Of a stretch of DNA of 64,000 nucleotides, positions 24,116-40,800 are shown piece after piece. Below the pieces are notes generated by a model. It made no database searches and was not told the origin of the DNA. It saw only the letters and a program-made list of their open reading frames with translations. Within the stretch, counting starts at the first letter, position 1. Each line of letters opens with the position of its first letter. Position numbers and translations under genes: made by a program. The stretch comes from Plumapathes pennacea. Lineage: Eukaryota > Cnidaria > Anthozoa > Antipatharia > Myriopathidae. The DNA is taken from positions 3,844,167-3,908,166 of the forward strand of contig OZ038465.1 in NCBI GenBank assembly GCA_964036295.1. The letters are read 5' to 3'.

Positions 24116-26358
24116 GACCTCGAGGAGGGCTCTTATTAGAAATAGGGCCCTTATATCCAATTATTGACATTTTTAATAGGAACATTTTATAACACTTTAA
24201 CAATAAACTCAGTGTAACAAAGATAAAAACTTCAGCAATAAAACAGTAGTACGATCTGCGTGTAGTCCGCATAGCGCTAAAAGTTCACTCGATGTCAACG
24301 AGTTCATTCTAGCGCGGCTAACAATATTTGAGATTGCGATATATTGAACATAGAGCGCTTTATATTAAAGAAGAAGAAGAAGAAGAAGAAGAAGAAGAAG
24401 AAGAAGAAGAAGAAGAAGAAGAAGAAGAAGAAAAACTGAACCTGGGACGCGCGCTTATGGAGACAGGGAGCGTTTATTAGAGTCAGTACGGTATTTCTGC
24501 ATGGAAGACATCTACACTGCCAACTCGCCTGCACACTCGCCCCATTCTTCTGAGTCTTCATCGTAGTCCGCCGTTGTGGCGCACCACGGTGCGTCATAGT
24601 CGTCCGTTGTACACGAGGTGTAGGTCTTGCCATAGTGAGTGAAGGGAAACACACAGCACTCGCCATCTATAGTCTTCTGTTTGCAATCTGAACGAAACAA
24701 AAAAAAAGGCAGAGTTTATCTCCTTCCCCAACGGCTTACGGATAACAATATTAATAATAAAAAAAATTTATTTAATGTATTATTTATGTCCTATTTGGTT
24801 TTTGGCAAGCTGTACATTGGGGATAATATAAAATAACGTTAGATATGACTTCTCACTTGCGTATAAATATTCTAAGATTAAAATAATCGAAGAAGAAGGC
24901 GAACCACACTAAGGATCAAAGTTAGCGGACAGAATATAAAAGAAAGTATAAAATTAATTGGGTGTATTTTGATCTGATAACAAACACCTTCAGTGGTAGT
25001 CGCATCTTTAGTTTATCTTTTCTAAATGACAAAGCGAAGTAGGAAGAACAAGTAGTGAATGAATATCAGAGACACCATGGAGGCAAAAAGGCGAGTCAGG
25101 GCTGGCTCAAAATTTATCCGTAAAGCAAACCTAAACGCAGCAATCAGTAATCAATTTTCTTGGGCGTCACAACGAAAAACTAAAATAATAAATAAAACCG
25201 CCAGCTACCGCCAGAAAGATTAAAATAATCTTTGTGTGGAAAGACATGCTTGCATGACTGCATCCGGACTGCAGGGACTGCACTATACAGAATACGTACC
25301 ATACGTTTTCAGATATTAAGATATTGCTTCTGACCTGGTGATACGGTGATACAGTTAGTAGTTTTCACTAATTTGTTCAACCGAACTGCGCGAGTTTGGG
25401 CACTCATCGCATCCGGACGCCTCCGATTGCCGCAGGTTACACAACTATTGAAATTGGCGGAAGTATTTTAATCTTTTAATCTGAGTTTTAGTAGCTGGCG
25501 GTTTTATTTATTTATTTTTAAAATTTATTAGATTTTAGATGTTAGACTTTATTAAAATATACCAATATACCAACATTATCTTTTTTATGATCTGCCATCC
25601 ACAATATAATTATTCTAATTACGTGCATAAATAATACAAGTTCGTTATCATAACAGCTTAAAAAAGGCGGGTGATTTCGCGGCAAATGCAAAGTTTCCAA
25701 AGAAATGAAAATTATACACCCTTGTTGTTGGCATATAGCCATCACAGATTGCTTATTAGAGTATTTTGAAGATGTTAAAAAACATTTGCTTTCAATACAT
25801 ATGAAGAATTTTGCCCCCAGCCCGCTATTTACTTAATGCAGGGCACACATTTCAATAAAACTCGAAATGTCTCTACTTCGGGCCGCTTCCCTATACGGTC
25901 TGCTTCCCTATACGGCGCGAAAAAAGAAGTGTGAGCACATGACATACGGTTTTGAAAAGTGTTCATAGCTAAAGACTCCCGGACTTGTCAAACTAATTTA
26001 AACGACGTTGGTCGCAAAACTAAAGCAGACAAACAAAACAACCGCCAGCTAATAAGACTCTATGATCGACTTCACATTGAATCAAGTACAATTACCTACA
26101 GCATCGCGATGCCTCCCTGCGAGTTTCTGAATATTTCTTCTAATAGCGTTTAAGCTTAATTTATCTACAGTCAACAGCCCGGGACTCAATTCATTCAAAC
26201 ATCACAAACATATCACTCATCTTATGAAGAAAATAATCTGAAATCACCCTGTGCAACTATAAAGATTTACCTCTTTTATGAAATGAAATTGCCAAACTCC
26301 TTTCAGTTACTTGAGAAAGAGTAACGATCAGGACGAAAATCAACTTGAGCGCGTCCAT
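21528..26358 (-). CDS. FN2-containing trypsin-like serine protease, copy C
   Basis: Minus-strand exons: signal peptide 26358-26271, FN2 24687-24529, linker 23823-23782, then 23427-23092, 22679-22530, 21994-21870 and 21749-21528, giving about 373 residues in this minimal model. The signal peptide ([15 protein letters not shown]) ends HKR. The FN2 domain shows [27 protein letters not shown] and EEWGEC. The catalytic part has [25 protein letters not shown] and GDSGGP with trypsin-like Asp. Every junction down to the third catalytic exon is phase 1 and the last is phase 0. FN2 joins the linker only if a GC donor ('GCAG|gcgagt') is used; read-through instead ends after GELAV, giving a stand-alone secreted FN2 peptide. 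No A/B-type signal exon lies nearby. A trypsin with an N-terminal FN2 recalls HGF activator and factor XII in layout only. Confidence 0.65.
24370..24433. repeat. (GAA)n microsatellite
   Basis: About 21 uninterrupted GAA units in the intron between the FN2 exon and the linker of copy C. Confidence 0.97.
24893..25170. repeat. TATA-bearing multicopy repeat, copy 4 (left part)
   Basis: Almost identical to 19977-20250, inserted between the FN2 exon and the signal-peptide exon of copy C. It is absent from the same intron of cassettes 2 and 3, so it is a later insertion. Confidence 0.75.
26095..26256 (-). pseudogene. Broken middle exon of cassette 1
   Basis: Homologous to the open middle exon of cassette 2 (29711-29571), but after [11 protein letters not shown] the frame meets a TGA and later indels. 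If this exon is used, cassette 1 is interrupted. Skipping it restores an in-frame join from signal peptide to FN2. Confidence 0.55.
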
Positions 26359-27758
26359 CTTTTCTTACTGAGATGTTACCTCCTCGGAGTCACTTGTGAT
26401 GTGTTTGAATTTTAGAAATAAGCAGAAATATATTAACAGATTTACCGCGCCAATATTCAAATCACTGTTTAGTATTAATGGTTATACTAATATCAGATCG
26501 CATGCTTTGTTCCTTTTGCGGTTTGCCACAGAGTCATTAGATGAACGCTGGTTGAACTCTCAAATCTTCTCCCTATTTTACTCTTACATCTTCTGGAATA
26601 GTTGAGATAATTTGTATTCTACACTCAGGTGTACAAGAAAGTGAAATGAAGGTAATCATTTAGTGATGCTACTCGCCAAGTCTATAGTTACTGGTACTGC
26701 TTTACTATAGGTTCGCCCATTCGCAATATATGAAATTTAAAAGATGCTACTCGGAGTTCAAGCAAATCGCTTCATACGGTGGACTCTACTACTCTATACT
26801 ACGGGCAACTGTATCGCAATTGAAAGTGGCGCCAGAAAAACTACCAACGTCGACCTAATATCTAACCTTTTATGGTCGGCCACTATTAAGTGCATAATAT
26901 GATGATGCATATAAATTTTAGTTTGTTATCTGTTAAAAAAAATGGTTAATTTTGTGGTAAATAAATTTACACTGAAATAGCGCATTTGAAATTGGCGGAA
27001 AGATTACGAACGACCTCATATTTGAGAGGGGTGCGGGTAGGGTGGGTGAACAGATCTACGGATAGACGGATTTAGCCCCCAAAACGCACGGATTTTGGAT
27101 TTAGTAGATAATTTGTACGCATTCGCGGATTTTCAAAGTTTGGCGGATCATAAATTTATCTAAGATTTTGGCGCGAAATGCGGATTGTCCTGTTTCAGAG
27201 CACGGATCCTGGTGCTTATAATAATCTATATATATATATAAATACAGTGGAACCTCGCCTTACGCCCACCTCTTTTTTCTTTTTTTTCTTTCTTTTTTTT
27301 TTTTTTTTTTTGTCCCGCGGAACAAAGGGCCAGTCATTTTCTTATCTGAAAACCTGGCCAGATTCTTATGTCTCGATGGTGGCGGGTTAATGTTGATCCC
27401 CTTTGACTGCGCGAATTTGATACAAAACTGGCGCGAATCGGCGGATTTGACGACCTCCTTATATTATAATATATTCTTCATGATTGTCCATGCAGAATAG
27501 GCCCTGATTTGATCATGGTTCTGCGCATAATCTTAAGTTCATTACCTTAAAGCGGCAGCTTTCGTGTTGGATTTTTTCGAAGATGAATGTGAGAATCATA
27601 CCCGGACATGATTTTGGCACAGATATGACTGAAGATGAGTTGGAATCACGCCTTGTGAAGTGTTGGTTGAATGTGTAGAGAACAGAGATCATAGCAGATA
27701 ATCGCACGTCATACACCAGCGGGAGCCCCGTAAAATACGGTGATCGGATTTTTGCTTT

Positions 27759-27820
<62 letters not shown>

Positions 27821-29697
27821 TTTATTATGCATTATTTATGGGACTATCCTTACCCTCCAGAGGTTTTGCGGGTCTTGTCGGCTTCACGGGTGTAACTTCT
27901 GTGAAGATACATTGGCAATTTTCGTCAACAGCCGCATATCAACAACAATTATTTACGGTCAGAAAGTCCACGCACCGGCAAACTGCCTGAATTAGTTCCA
28001 TTTTTGCGCCGTTTGTTTATGGCTTCCATTTCAATCAATCATGGCAACAAAAGCTAACAATAACAACCCAGAGCAATATAAAACAACAAAGACCGGTGCT
28101 TATGCAGACAAGAGGCAGGGAAGGAGGGAAAAGAAAGATGGACGACAGAGACAGTGACAAACAAAATAAGGCAGAGACAGAAAAATAAAAAACTAAAATA
28201 ATAAACACTCAAAATAAAAACAAAATGAAAAGAGAGAAAAACAGACAGAGCAAAATGCAAACTAAGACAAAAACAACGACGCGAAGTCTGAAAAATCTCA
28301 GGGTTCTGTGGATGTAAGTATTTTTACATGCAAGACATCTACACTGCCAACTCGCCTGCACACTCGCCCCACTCTTCTGAGTCTTCATCGTAGTCCGCCG
28401 TTGTGGCGCACCACGGTGCGTCAAAGTCGTCCGTTGTACACGAGGTGTATGTCTTGCCATAGTGAGTGAAGGGAAACACACAGCACTCTCCATCTGTAGT
28501 CTTCTGTTTGCAATCTGAACGAAACAAAGAAAAAAAAGGCAGAGTTTATCTTCTTCCCCAACAGCTTCCGGATGATAATAGTAAATAATAAGAATAATTA
28601 TATCTTTAGTGTACTATGTATGTGTTTAGTTGTTGACAAACTATAAATTGGAGACACTCTAAAATACTTATTTGCGACATGTTTGACTGCACCCGTTTCT
28701 TTGTTTTCAAGGAGTCATGTTTCCTGAGTGACTAGCTCTGTTTTCTCTTTCGTTCTCCCCTATAAGTATACTGCACCTTTACGAGAACTTTTGACAACTT
28801 TTTGCTCAGACTAAAAAAATTGATTTATCATTTCTTCCACTGAGATATCGCCAGTGTTAATACTGAACTCCACAATTTCAGAACAAGTAAGATATAATTG
28901 CTCCTAAGCTGGTGATACGAACAGTAGTTTTCACGAAGTTGTTCAAGTGAACTGCGAGTTTGGCCTGCGGAAAGAACCCCTTCGCATCGGGACGCTTCCA
29001 TTTGCCGATTACACAATTAATGAAATTGGCGCAAAAATTACCAATATTAACATTATCTTCTTTATTTGTGATCGGCCAACCACAATATATTCTAATTTAC
29101 GCGTATAAATAATCTAAGTTCGTTATCATTATAGCAGCTTTTTTCGCGGCAAATGCAAAGTTTGCAAAGAAATGAGAATAATATATAGACCTAAGGCATG
29201 GTTTTGGCATGCCTCTGATGACGTATATATCATTTTGAAGATGTTAAAAAGAACATAGTTTCTTTTCACTGCATGTAAAATAATACTTTCAATACTCGTA
29301 ACGTATCTACCCCGGGCCGCTAATGTTCGACAACGGTCTGCTTCTCTACGGCGCGAAAAAAGAAAGGTGAGGAAATGATACAACGGTTTTGAACTGAGTT
29401 CATAGCTGACAACTCCAAGGCTGACCTGTCCATTGAAATCGGGAAACTGAAGCAAACAAACAAAACAACCGCCAGCTACTAAGACTCGGAGTAGATCGAC
29501 ATTCCCTCATTCAAATATACATTCATCTTGCTAGATGCCTCATGAATTTCACAGTAAATCAAGTAGTTACCTAAACATCGCGATGCCTCCCCTGCGAGCT
29601 TTCTGAGTATTACTTCTAATAGCGTTGAGCTTAATTTATCTATAGTCAACAGCCGGGACTCAATTAATTTGAAAATTTCAAACATATCACTCATCTT
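26222..29697. repeat. About 3.5-kb tandem repeat, unit I
   Basis: Aligned with 29698-33294 almost base for base, including non-coding stretches such as the poly-T-rich insert with 'acagtggaacctcgccttacg'. The main differences are microsatellite lengths, small indels and single substitutions, which indicates recent duplication. Confidence 0.9.
27763..27819. repeat. (AAT)n microsatellite, unit I
   Basis: About 19 AAT units. The same site in unit II (31255-31421) is expanded to more than 50 units. Confidence 0.97.
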
Positions 29698-33294
<3,597 letters not shown>

Positions 33295-34140
33295 TGAAGA
33301 AAATAATCTGAAATCACCCTATGCAACTCATAAAGGTTTACCTCTTTTATGAAGTGAAACTGCCAAACTCCTTTCAGTTACTTGAGAAAGAGTAACAATC
33401 AGGACGAAAATCAACTTGAGCGCGTTCATCTTTTCTTACTGAGATGTTACCTCCTCGGAGTCACTTGTGATGTGTTTGAATTTTAGAAATGATCAGAAAT
33501 ATGTTAACAGATTTACCGCGCCATTATTCAAATCACTGTTTAGAATTAATGGTTATAAATATAGATGGCGCATGGCTTTGTTCCTTTTGCGGTTGGCCAC
33601 AGAGTCATTAGATGAACGCTGGTTGAACTCTCAAACCTTCTCCCTATTTTACTCTAACATCTTCTGGAATAGTTGAGATAATTTGTATTCTACACTCAGG
33701 TGTAACACCGGCGATAGTGAATGAAGGTAATCATTTAGTGACGCTACTCTGCAAGACTATAGTCACAGGTACTGCTTTACTATAGGTTCGCTGACATTCG
33801 CAATATATTTTCCAATGAAATTTAAAAGATGCTACTCGCTTCATACGGTGGACTCTACTACGGCAACTGTATCGTAATTGAAAGTGGCGCCAGAAAAACT
33901 ACTTAACGACCAATGCTTAAATATTTCCTTATGATCGGCCATGCATAATACGATAATGCGTATAATTATAAGTTCGTTATATCTGTTAAAAAAAACGGTT
34001 AAATTCGTGGTCAGTAAATTTACGCCATCATGCATGACCCCATTTGAAAGTGGCGGAAATATTACGAACGACCTCATAAGAGGTCGGCTAATATTGAGGA
34101 TTTGACCGTCAGCGGATCTGACACAAAACTGGCGCGGATC
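33295..34140. repeat. Truncated third repeat unit
   Basis: Continues the homology of units I and II upstream of the signal exon, but more divergent and interrupted. It ends near the 'actggcgcggatcggcg' motif, just before a poly-C tract (about 34145-34169). Confidence 0.7.
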
Positions 34141-34195
34141 GGCGCCCCCCATACCCCCCCCCCCCCCCTGTTACGATGTTGTTACGGGAAGCCCT

Positions 34196-34424
34196 GGGCC
34201 CGGTTGTTCAAAGCGTGGTTAGGCTAACCCTGGGTTAAGCCTAAACTTTGTTGTCATTTTGCGCCTAAAGTTTAAAACCTTTTGCAAACAAAACAAATTC
34301 TTCACTGTTTTGAGCTGGAGTAACTTTTTGGTAAGTCTTTGATTAAAAATCTGCAGTTTGTTCGCCAAAATCACGAGAGACAGAATTTAGTTAACCGTGG
34401 GTCAGCTTTGATCAACCGGGCCCT
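34196..34424. repeat. MITE with 'gggcccggttgttcaaagc' ends
   Basis: Left 'gggcccggttgttcaaagc' and right 'gctttgatcaaccgggccc' are inverted copies; the interior has no coding capacity. A related but diverged element lies at 46433-46673. Confidence 0.8.
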
Positions 34425-34612
34425 GAACAACTTTCTCCACTCGATTGTAGTATACCTATAACCTGTTCCTCCCCTGTAAGATCGACTCCCACCACTAAAA
34501 CAGTGCCATTAAAATCATCAGTACCAACCTTGAAAACGCAAGAAAAGCTATATTACTGCATATTATGAAATATTAAGGGGAGGTAATAAAAATATTTTAC
34601 AATTGATCCCAA

Positions 34613-34998
34613 AGTTTGCAGTTTTAAGGGTCTGATATCCATGTTTCCACAGCAACAGCAATATGTTGCGACAAATATAAAAATCAATAATTCGTTGCAC
34701 AGAACTATGCGTTTCCTCTCTGCACACCTATTTTCAGTTAAATTGATGAATATTGTGCCAGACAACAACAATAAACAGACATCAGTCTACCACCTTGTAA
34801 ACAAGGATTTCTTTGCAAATATTCATCGATCGGTTTGACCTGAAAATCACTGTGAAGCGGTGACATGCATAGTTATGCGCTATGAATTATGGGCTTTACA
34901 TTTGTTCGAGTTTGCAGTGTTAAGGGCCCGAATCCATGTTTCTATAGCAACAGCAATATTTTTGCGACGAATTAAAAAATCCATAATTCGTTGCACAA
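34613..34998 (+). repeat. Two direct copies of a block of about 90 bp
   Basis: 'gtttgcagttttaagggtctgatatccatgtttc...aattcgttgcaca' at 34613-34702 recurs with substitutions at 34909-34998. Function unknown. Confidence 0.75.
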
Positions 34999-36949
34999 AA
35001 GACCAAAGGTACCCGCAAACAATCGTCCAGAACAAGATTGCATTACTTCTACGCTGAAGTCTACTTCAAGATATATTCAACGTGGTACGCATTTTTCAGT
35101 ACAATGTATGAGCAGTAAAGAACTCATTTCAGAACAGAAACAAACTGAATCGTAATCTGCGTTCCGAAAGCTCGGTATTGTAGGATTGCACATTGCTATA
35201 TAAGTTCGAATCCACTACCAAGCCGTTTTGAAAGTGATTTGTTTGGTATGTCCCTGAAATAACTAAACGAGAGAACCGTGAGCGACCACAAAGAGCCCGT
35301 ATTTGCAAACAGCAAACTTCTATTAAATCGCGCAAGACAAGACAACCGCAAACAGTTATTCTTGTAAGATTGACAAAGCGATTTGAAACTGAAAGACTGA
35401 AAGACTGACAACCCAAAGAACTATATCATATCATAGTTTTTCGGAAAAAAAGTTGTTTTAATCATCGACTGATGAATATTGCTTTTAGTGCCAGACACGT
35501 ATCTGTTCAGTTCATTGCGACAGAAACGGAAGTATATTGAGTGAGGAAATAAAATTAGCGATTCACAGGCATTTTACACTCCCCCGCACTCTTTCTTCGC
35601 CGTGTTTTTTAGGTTTTTTAATTTACTACCACGCAGGTCTGTGTTTTCCGACAGCAGATTTCTTGTAACCCACGCTTTTTCATGCCTAGCCCTTGAGGAA
35701 ATAACGCAAAACCAACTAGTAAAATGTTACACGTGAAAATAATAAGAAAGTTGTATTGTAAGAAACACCTCATTTCGCTTACCTACAATAGTCTAAACAA
35801 AATTAATCTGTAATAAAGTGAATTGACCGATTCCTTGCAAGTCTGATAATATATCGGGGTATGTCGTAATTCAAAATAGTATATTAATCTTTCTAGATTG
35901 AACAGAATGGGAAATATCCGGCTAAGTATTATAAAATGTTCGTGTCAAAAAGCTTGCGCTCAAAACAATGCAAATTAAAGGAAGACGCTGCATTCAATAA
36001 GCAACAGTCCCCTCATTTGCATGCTAAAAGTTTTTAAACAAAACTCAGATCAAAACAGGAAACAGTTGTTGTTTTTCGTTAGAAAAAGACTAACAGTTCT
36101 TCTTGTGATTATACCGCATTGAAATTTCCTTTGATATTTTGCCGATTTGCACACGAAAGTCTGAAAACTGACACTAAGCGTACGCGTCCAAGCACCCGAT
36201 GTTAAAAAGCAAACTCCTGGACTGTTGTATTATTGGATTAGAGTTTGCCTCCCAGGGGAGGTGCTGTATTTATAGTTTGAAGCCTTTTTTTTCTTTTGCA
36301 TGGACACAAATCTCTTGCTAGACAACACTTGAATAGAAGCGTTTTCTTATTCATGACGCCGACTATTATTATAGAACGTTATTTCGTAATGCTATAATGG
36401 TATTGTAAAACGGCGACAGCTGCCAATTGGCTCAATTCCGATCTATTTGCAGACATCTAAAGTGTGGGCCGAAGCTATCCAATTTTGTCAGTGATAAATT
36501 TTTGGTCTGCATTTCCCAATCCTAACCGTTCAAAGTGAAGTGAATATTCGCACCGAGAGCAACTTCTTTCTTTACAACTAAATAAACCACCATTGTGCCA
36601 CGCGCATAAGTAATAAGTAGTTCTATTATGAATCGCTTTTATTTTTCAGCTCCTAATTGGCATAAAGCTAATCCGTATACTAAGAAAACAGTCTAAATAT
36701 AGCTTGATATAATTCCCAGCGTCTTCGGGTAACAGATATAGTCACCATTCACCAAAAACCCCTGATAAAACGAGAACTTCACTTCCCGGGTCTTCTGATG
36801 TCATTCCATACTGCATTTCATAATGAAGCGTACAATAATTCATTGCAAAACATATTTCTCTGCATTTGCATCAACAATCAACATCTTCCAAACCTCACCA
36901 ATGCAATTGAAATTCTTCTACCAGCCTTTTCTTTTCGTTATTTCTAGCC

Positions 36950-36980
<31 letters not shown>

Positions 36981-37832
36981 ATTTATTTATTTATTTTTTT
37001 GACAAATTAATTTAGACAATTCTTTTGAAGTAAATGGAATTTTATACAAACAATTTAGATGCAGCTGGCTGCATTATAATTCGGTCAACCACTAATATAA
37101 AGGGAAACATATTTCCTTTCGAGGCGTCATTATTATGGTATCATGCAGTCTAATATCTTTCCGCTAAGTGTCGAAAGCACGTTCACGGTTCCGGTCCATG
37201 CACGAACGGCCGGCCGAGTATATTCAAGATTTACCATCTTGTAAAGCAACTCAAAAAGTTTCAGACTTTTCATTCTTCATATAATATTTGCGCATTTTAA
37301 TATTTCTGATTGTGCATATTTCTTCACTTCCTTAATAACTAATAACGCGCATCGCACCTATTGTAATGATACAATCGTTTACAGCCGTTCCCTTGATGCT
37401 ATTGGTGATTTAAGACGTCCTTCAGCTCACGAAACCGTTTTTATTTTTTCTTAAACGAAAGAACCTTTTCTTTGCCAATTTTCCTCTTTGATGCTTGTCA
37501 TGTCTCGTTAGAGTTTATTAAACAGAGGCTGTGTTGCCCGCATTATTTCCTAAGAGAATATGTTCAATAGCTCAACCGCAGCACATAACTGCACATTGTA
37601 CTCCAACCAATCTGGTGTGGACAGTACAAAAAAGCTGTAATGATTTAAGACGTCATGCACGCTTCAGAACACACCGAAAAAAATTTCCATTTGTTTATTG
37701 GGAGTTCGGAAGCTAGAAAACGGCAATACAAACATTGACACTAAATATTCTTTCCAAAAGAGTTATGCACACCAAGAAGTTCTGAATTCAAAAGAGAAGG
37801 CAGTCTTCTGACTTAGGATTGGCACATACGCG
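34999..37832. other. Intergenic upstream of the class C GPCR
   Basis: AT-rich, with no recognisable gene. It holds a poly-T/(ATTT)n tract at 36957-36999. The immediate upstream region of the GPCR lacks an obvious TATA box. Confidence 0.45.
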
Positions 37833-40800
37833 ATGCGGCCTGCAAGAGAGTTAGCATTTTTACTTCTGTCCTTTTCCTTGTTGGGAACTTTTTACGAACA
37901 AGTCCACGGAGCTAAGGATGAGAAACCGAGCCGCTCAGTGTTCACAAAAGGCGATTTCATCATCGGCGGATTGTCTCCAGTTCATTTCTCGCCAACAGCC
38001 GCCGAAGAACAGGCTGATCCCGATTCGTTTATGTGTCAAGGAGGATTCAATACGCGAGGCTTCGAAGCTGTCGAGGCAATGCTGTTCGCGATGGACATGC
38101 TAAACGAAGGCCCTCTCAAAAACCAACTCCTGCCCAATGTAACGATTGGAATGGACATCAAGGACACTTGTACCAGCAGTGACTACGCTGTCAGAGAATC
38201 GCTCAATTTCACATTCATTCGCAATGCTAACGCCAAGGACGAATGTTCCGGCGAACCAAGACAGAGAGAGCAGCATACTATAGCAGTCGTCGGCGCCGCT
38301 TACAGCGGAGTCTCCATGGCGGTAACAAACCTATGCGGACTGTTTTACGTTCCGCTTGTGAGCTATGCATCTACGAGTCGCTTGCTGAGTAGCAAAGTCC
38401 GCTTCCGCTATTTCTTGCGGACCGTACCAAGTGACATGCTCCAAGCGCAGGTCATGGCAGATCTGGTACGGGCAATGAACTGGAACTTTGTGATAGCACT
38501 CTCTTCCGACACCGAATATGGACGTTCGGGTATTGAAGCGTTCAAACTCGCCCTGGCGTCTTACAAGGGAGATTACGACATTTGTATACCAGTCGACGAG
38601 AAGTTTACCAAAAGATCGCCCAGTAGCAAGTTTGAGCGCATCTTTCGCTTAATGAAGGCGAACGCTAAAGCGAAAGTCGTCATTTTGTTCGCGGAACTAC
38701 ACGACGCGAAGTTTCTCATCGATCTGTTCGCCAAGCGTGAGGATCTGGCAAAAGAGAAATACGTATGGATCGGATCAGACGCCTGGGCTGAAGCAAAACA
38801 AGTGCTCAAAGGAAACGAACACGTCTTAAAGGGAATGCTTGGTGTTGTCCCAGAGGTAAAACACATGAAACAATTTGATGAATATTTTGTGGATTTTAAT
38901 GAGCACAGACGCAGGAGAAATCCATGGATGAGAGAATACGAACAGATTAAGGTCGCGCATAACCCGGGCTTCCACCGGCAAGCATTTAGGCATTACCCCA
39001 AAGCACAGTACGTAATGGAAGCTGTTTTGGCCGTTGCTCATGCACTACATGACATGCTTGGGTGCGTGCCTTATGAAGACTGCTCCAAAAAGGCCAAAAC
39101 ATTCTCTCAAAGGAACCAGAAAGATTTCCTTGGTCATCTACAGAAAGTGAGATTTTGTGGAATGACTCGAGAAGTGTTCTCATTTGATCAGTTAGGTGAT
39201 GCGATTGGTGTTTACGACATTCACCAACTTACGTTGGTTGGAGCGAACTACGACTTCGTGAACTTCGGCAAGTGGGGGCTAAGCGAAAACTGCAAGTCTG
39301 CTGGCAAAAACGTCAGCAGTCCGTGTCTAAAACTCAGCCGTCAGAACAATATTAATAACGAGTTCTGGAGAAACTCGTCTGATCAGGACAACCTGTTTTC
39401 GAGATGCAGCGCAGATTGTCCGCCAGGGTTTCGCATTGATCCTCAGAGCGACCACGCTAAATGTTGCTGGGAATGCATAAAATGTCGCGGAAAAACCATC
39501 ACTGACAAGCCCAACCTGCACGATTGTCAGCCATGCCCTTCAGGATACTGGGCCACAGCAAATCAGTCCAGCTGCGAACCAATAAGCCCCACTTACCTTA
39601 CCTGGACGGACGCCCCAGCAGTAATAATAATGTGCATCTCTGCAGTTGGGCTATTGGGAGTGATATGCACATTTTACGTTTTCTACTGCTTTAGGGATAC
39701 CCCCGTTGTGCGTGCGTCCAGCCGAGAGCTTTGCTATGTGCTCCTGATCGGAATCGGGTGGTGTTTTATAACTCCGTTATTTTTCATTGCCGAACCGACG
39801 GACAAAATCTGCCGCGCCATTCCAGTTGTCACTGGCCTCTGCCCTGCTCTAGTGGTTGGAACTTTACTCACAAAAACAAACCGTATATCGCGAATATTTA
39901 ACAAAAAACTGATCAAAACAGGAACCCCGAGTTTTTTGTCCAAAAAGTGGCAGCTGTTGATGATTCTGTGCGTGTGCTTACTAGAATGCATCATTAGCGT
40001 CGGCACTGTCTACACAAACGCTGCCGGAAGCCAAACTCTCATTTCAAACACGAAAAGAGAAGTGATCAAACAGTGCAAAGAAATCTCCGACATCAGTGTT
40101 GCGATTTGGTGGGTATACAACACTGGCTTGGTGATGACGTGCACTTACCAAGCATTCTTGACGAGAAAACTGCCGGAAAATTACAACGAAGCAAAGTTCA
40201 TCACCTTTACGATGCTTACAACTTGTATTGTGGTGATCATCTTTATCCCAACCTACATTGGAACAAGCGGCATCTACCGCACCACTATCACGTGTTTTGT
40301 ATTTGTCATCGCGGGATTCGCTGGCCTCGCCTGTATGTTCGTCCCCAAAGTTTACATCATCCTATGGAGACCTCAAAAGAACGTTCCTATGCAACCCAGA
40401 TCCACATCCGTCCGTCTTGGCACCATTTCCCCGTCGGCTTCCTTTGTTCGTCGTCTGAGCGTCGACAACAGTTCAACAATGGGGGAAAAGAGCAGTCGCA
40501 GTCAACGTATACGATCCTTACCGCTGATCCAAACACCATCAGAGGAAGAACAAGAAAACAATAGCAAAGCTCCCATTCGTAAGAGGCGGTCTGCATCGAT
40601 GAATAACGAGATCCTGCGCGAAATTGTCCCGTCCTCTCCCTACACGGGTAACGCTCGTCGCACAGTAGCTCGCTCAGTTAGAGTAACTATCGAGCGGATA
40701 AAGGAGGAACTGAACGAGTTCGAGCCATCGGATACCGAAAGTACTAAGTTAACTCTGGAATCACTCTTTGAAAATCAACCCATTGCAGCCGTCAAACACG

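Noticed and set aside
40073..40564. 163-codon ORF inside the class C GPCR
   Set aside because: A +1-frame shadow of the receptor's TM region.
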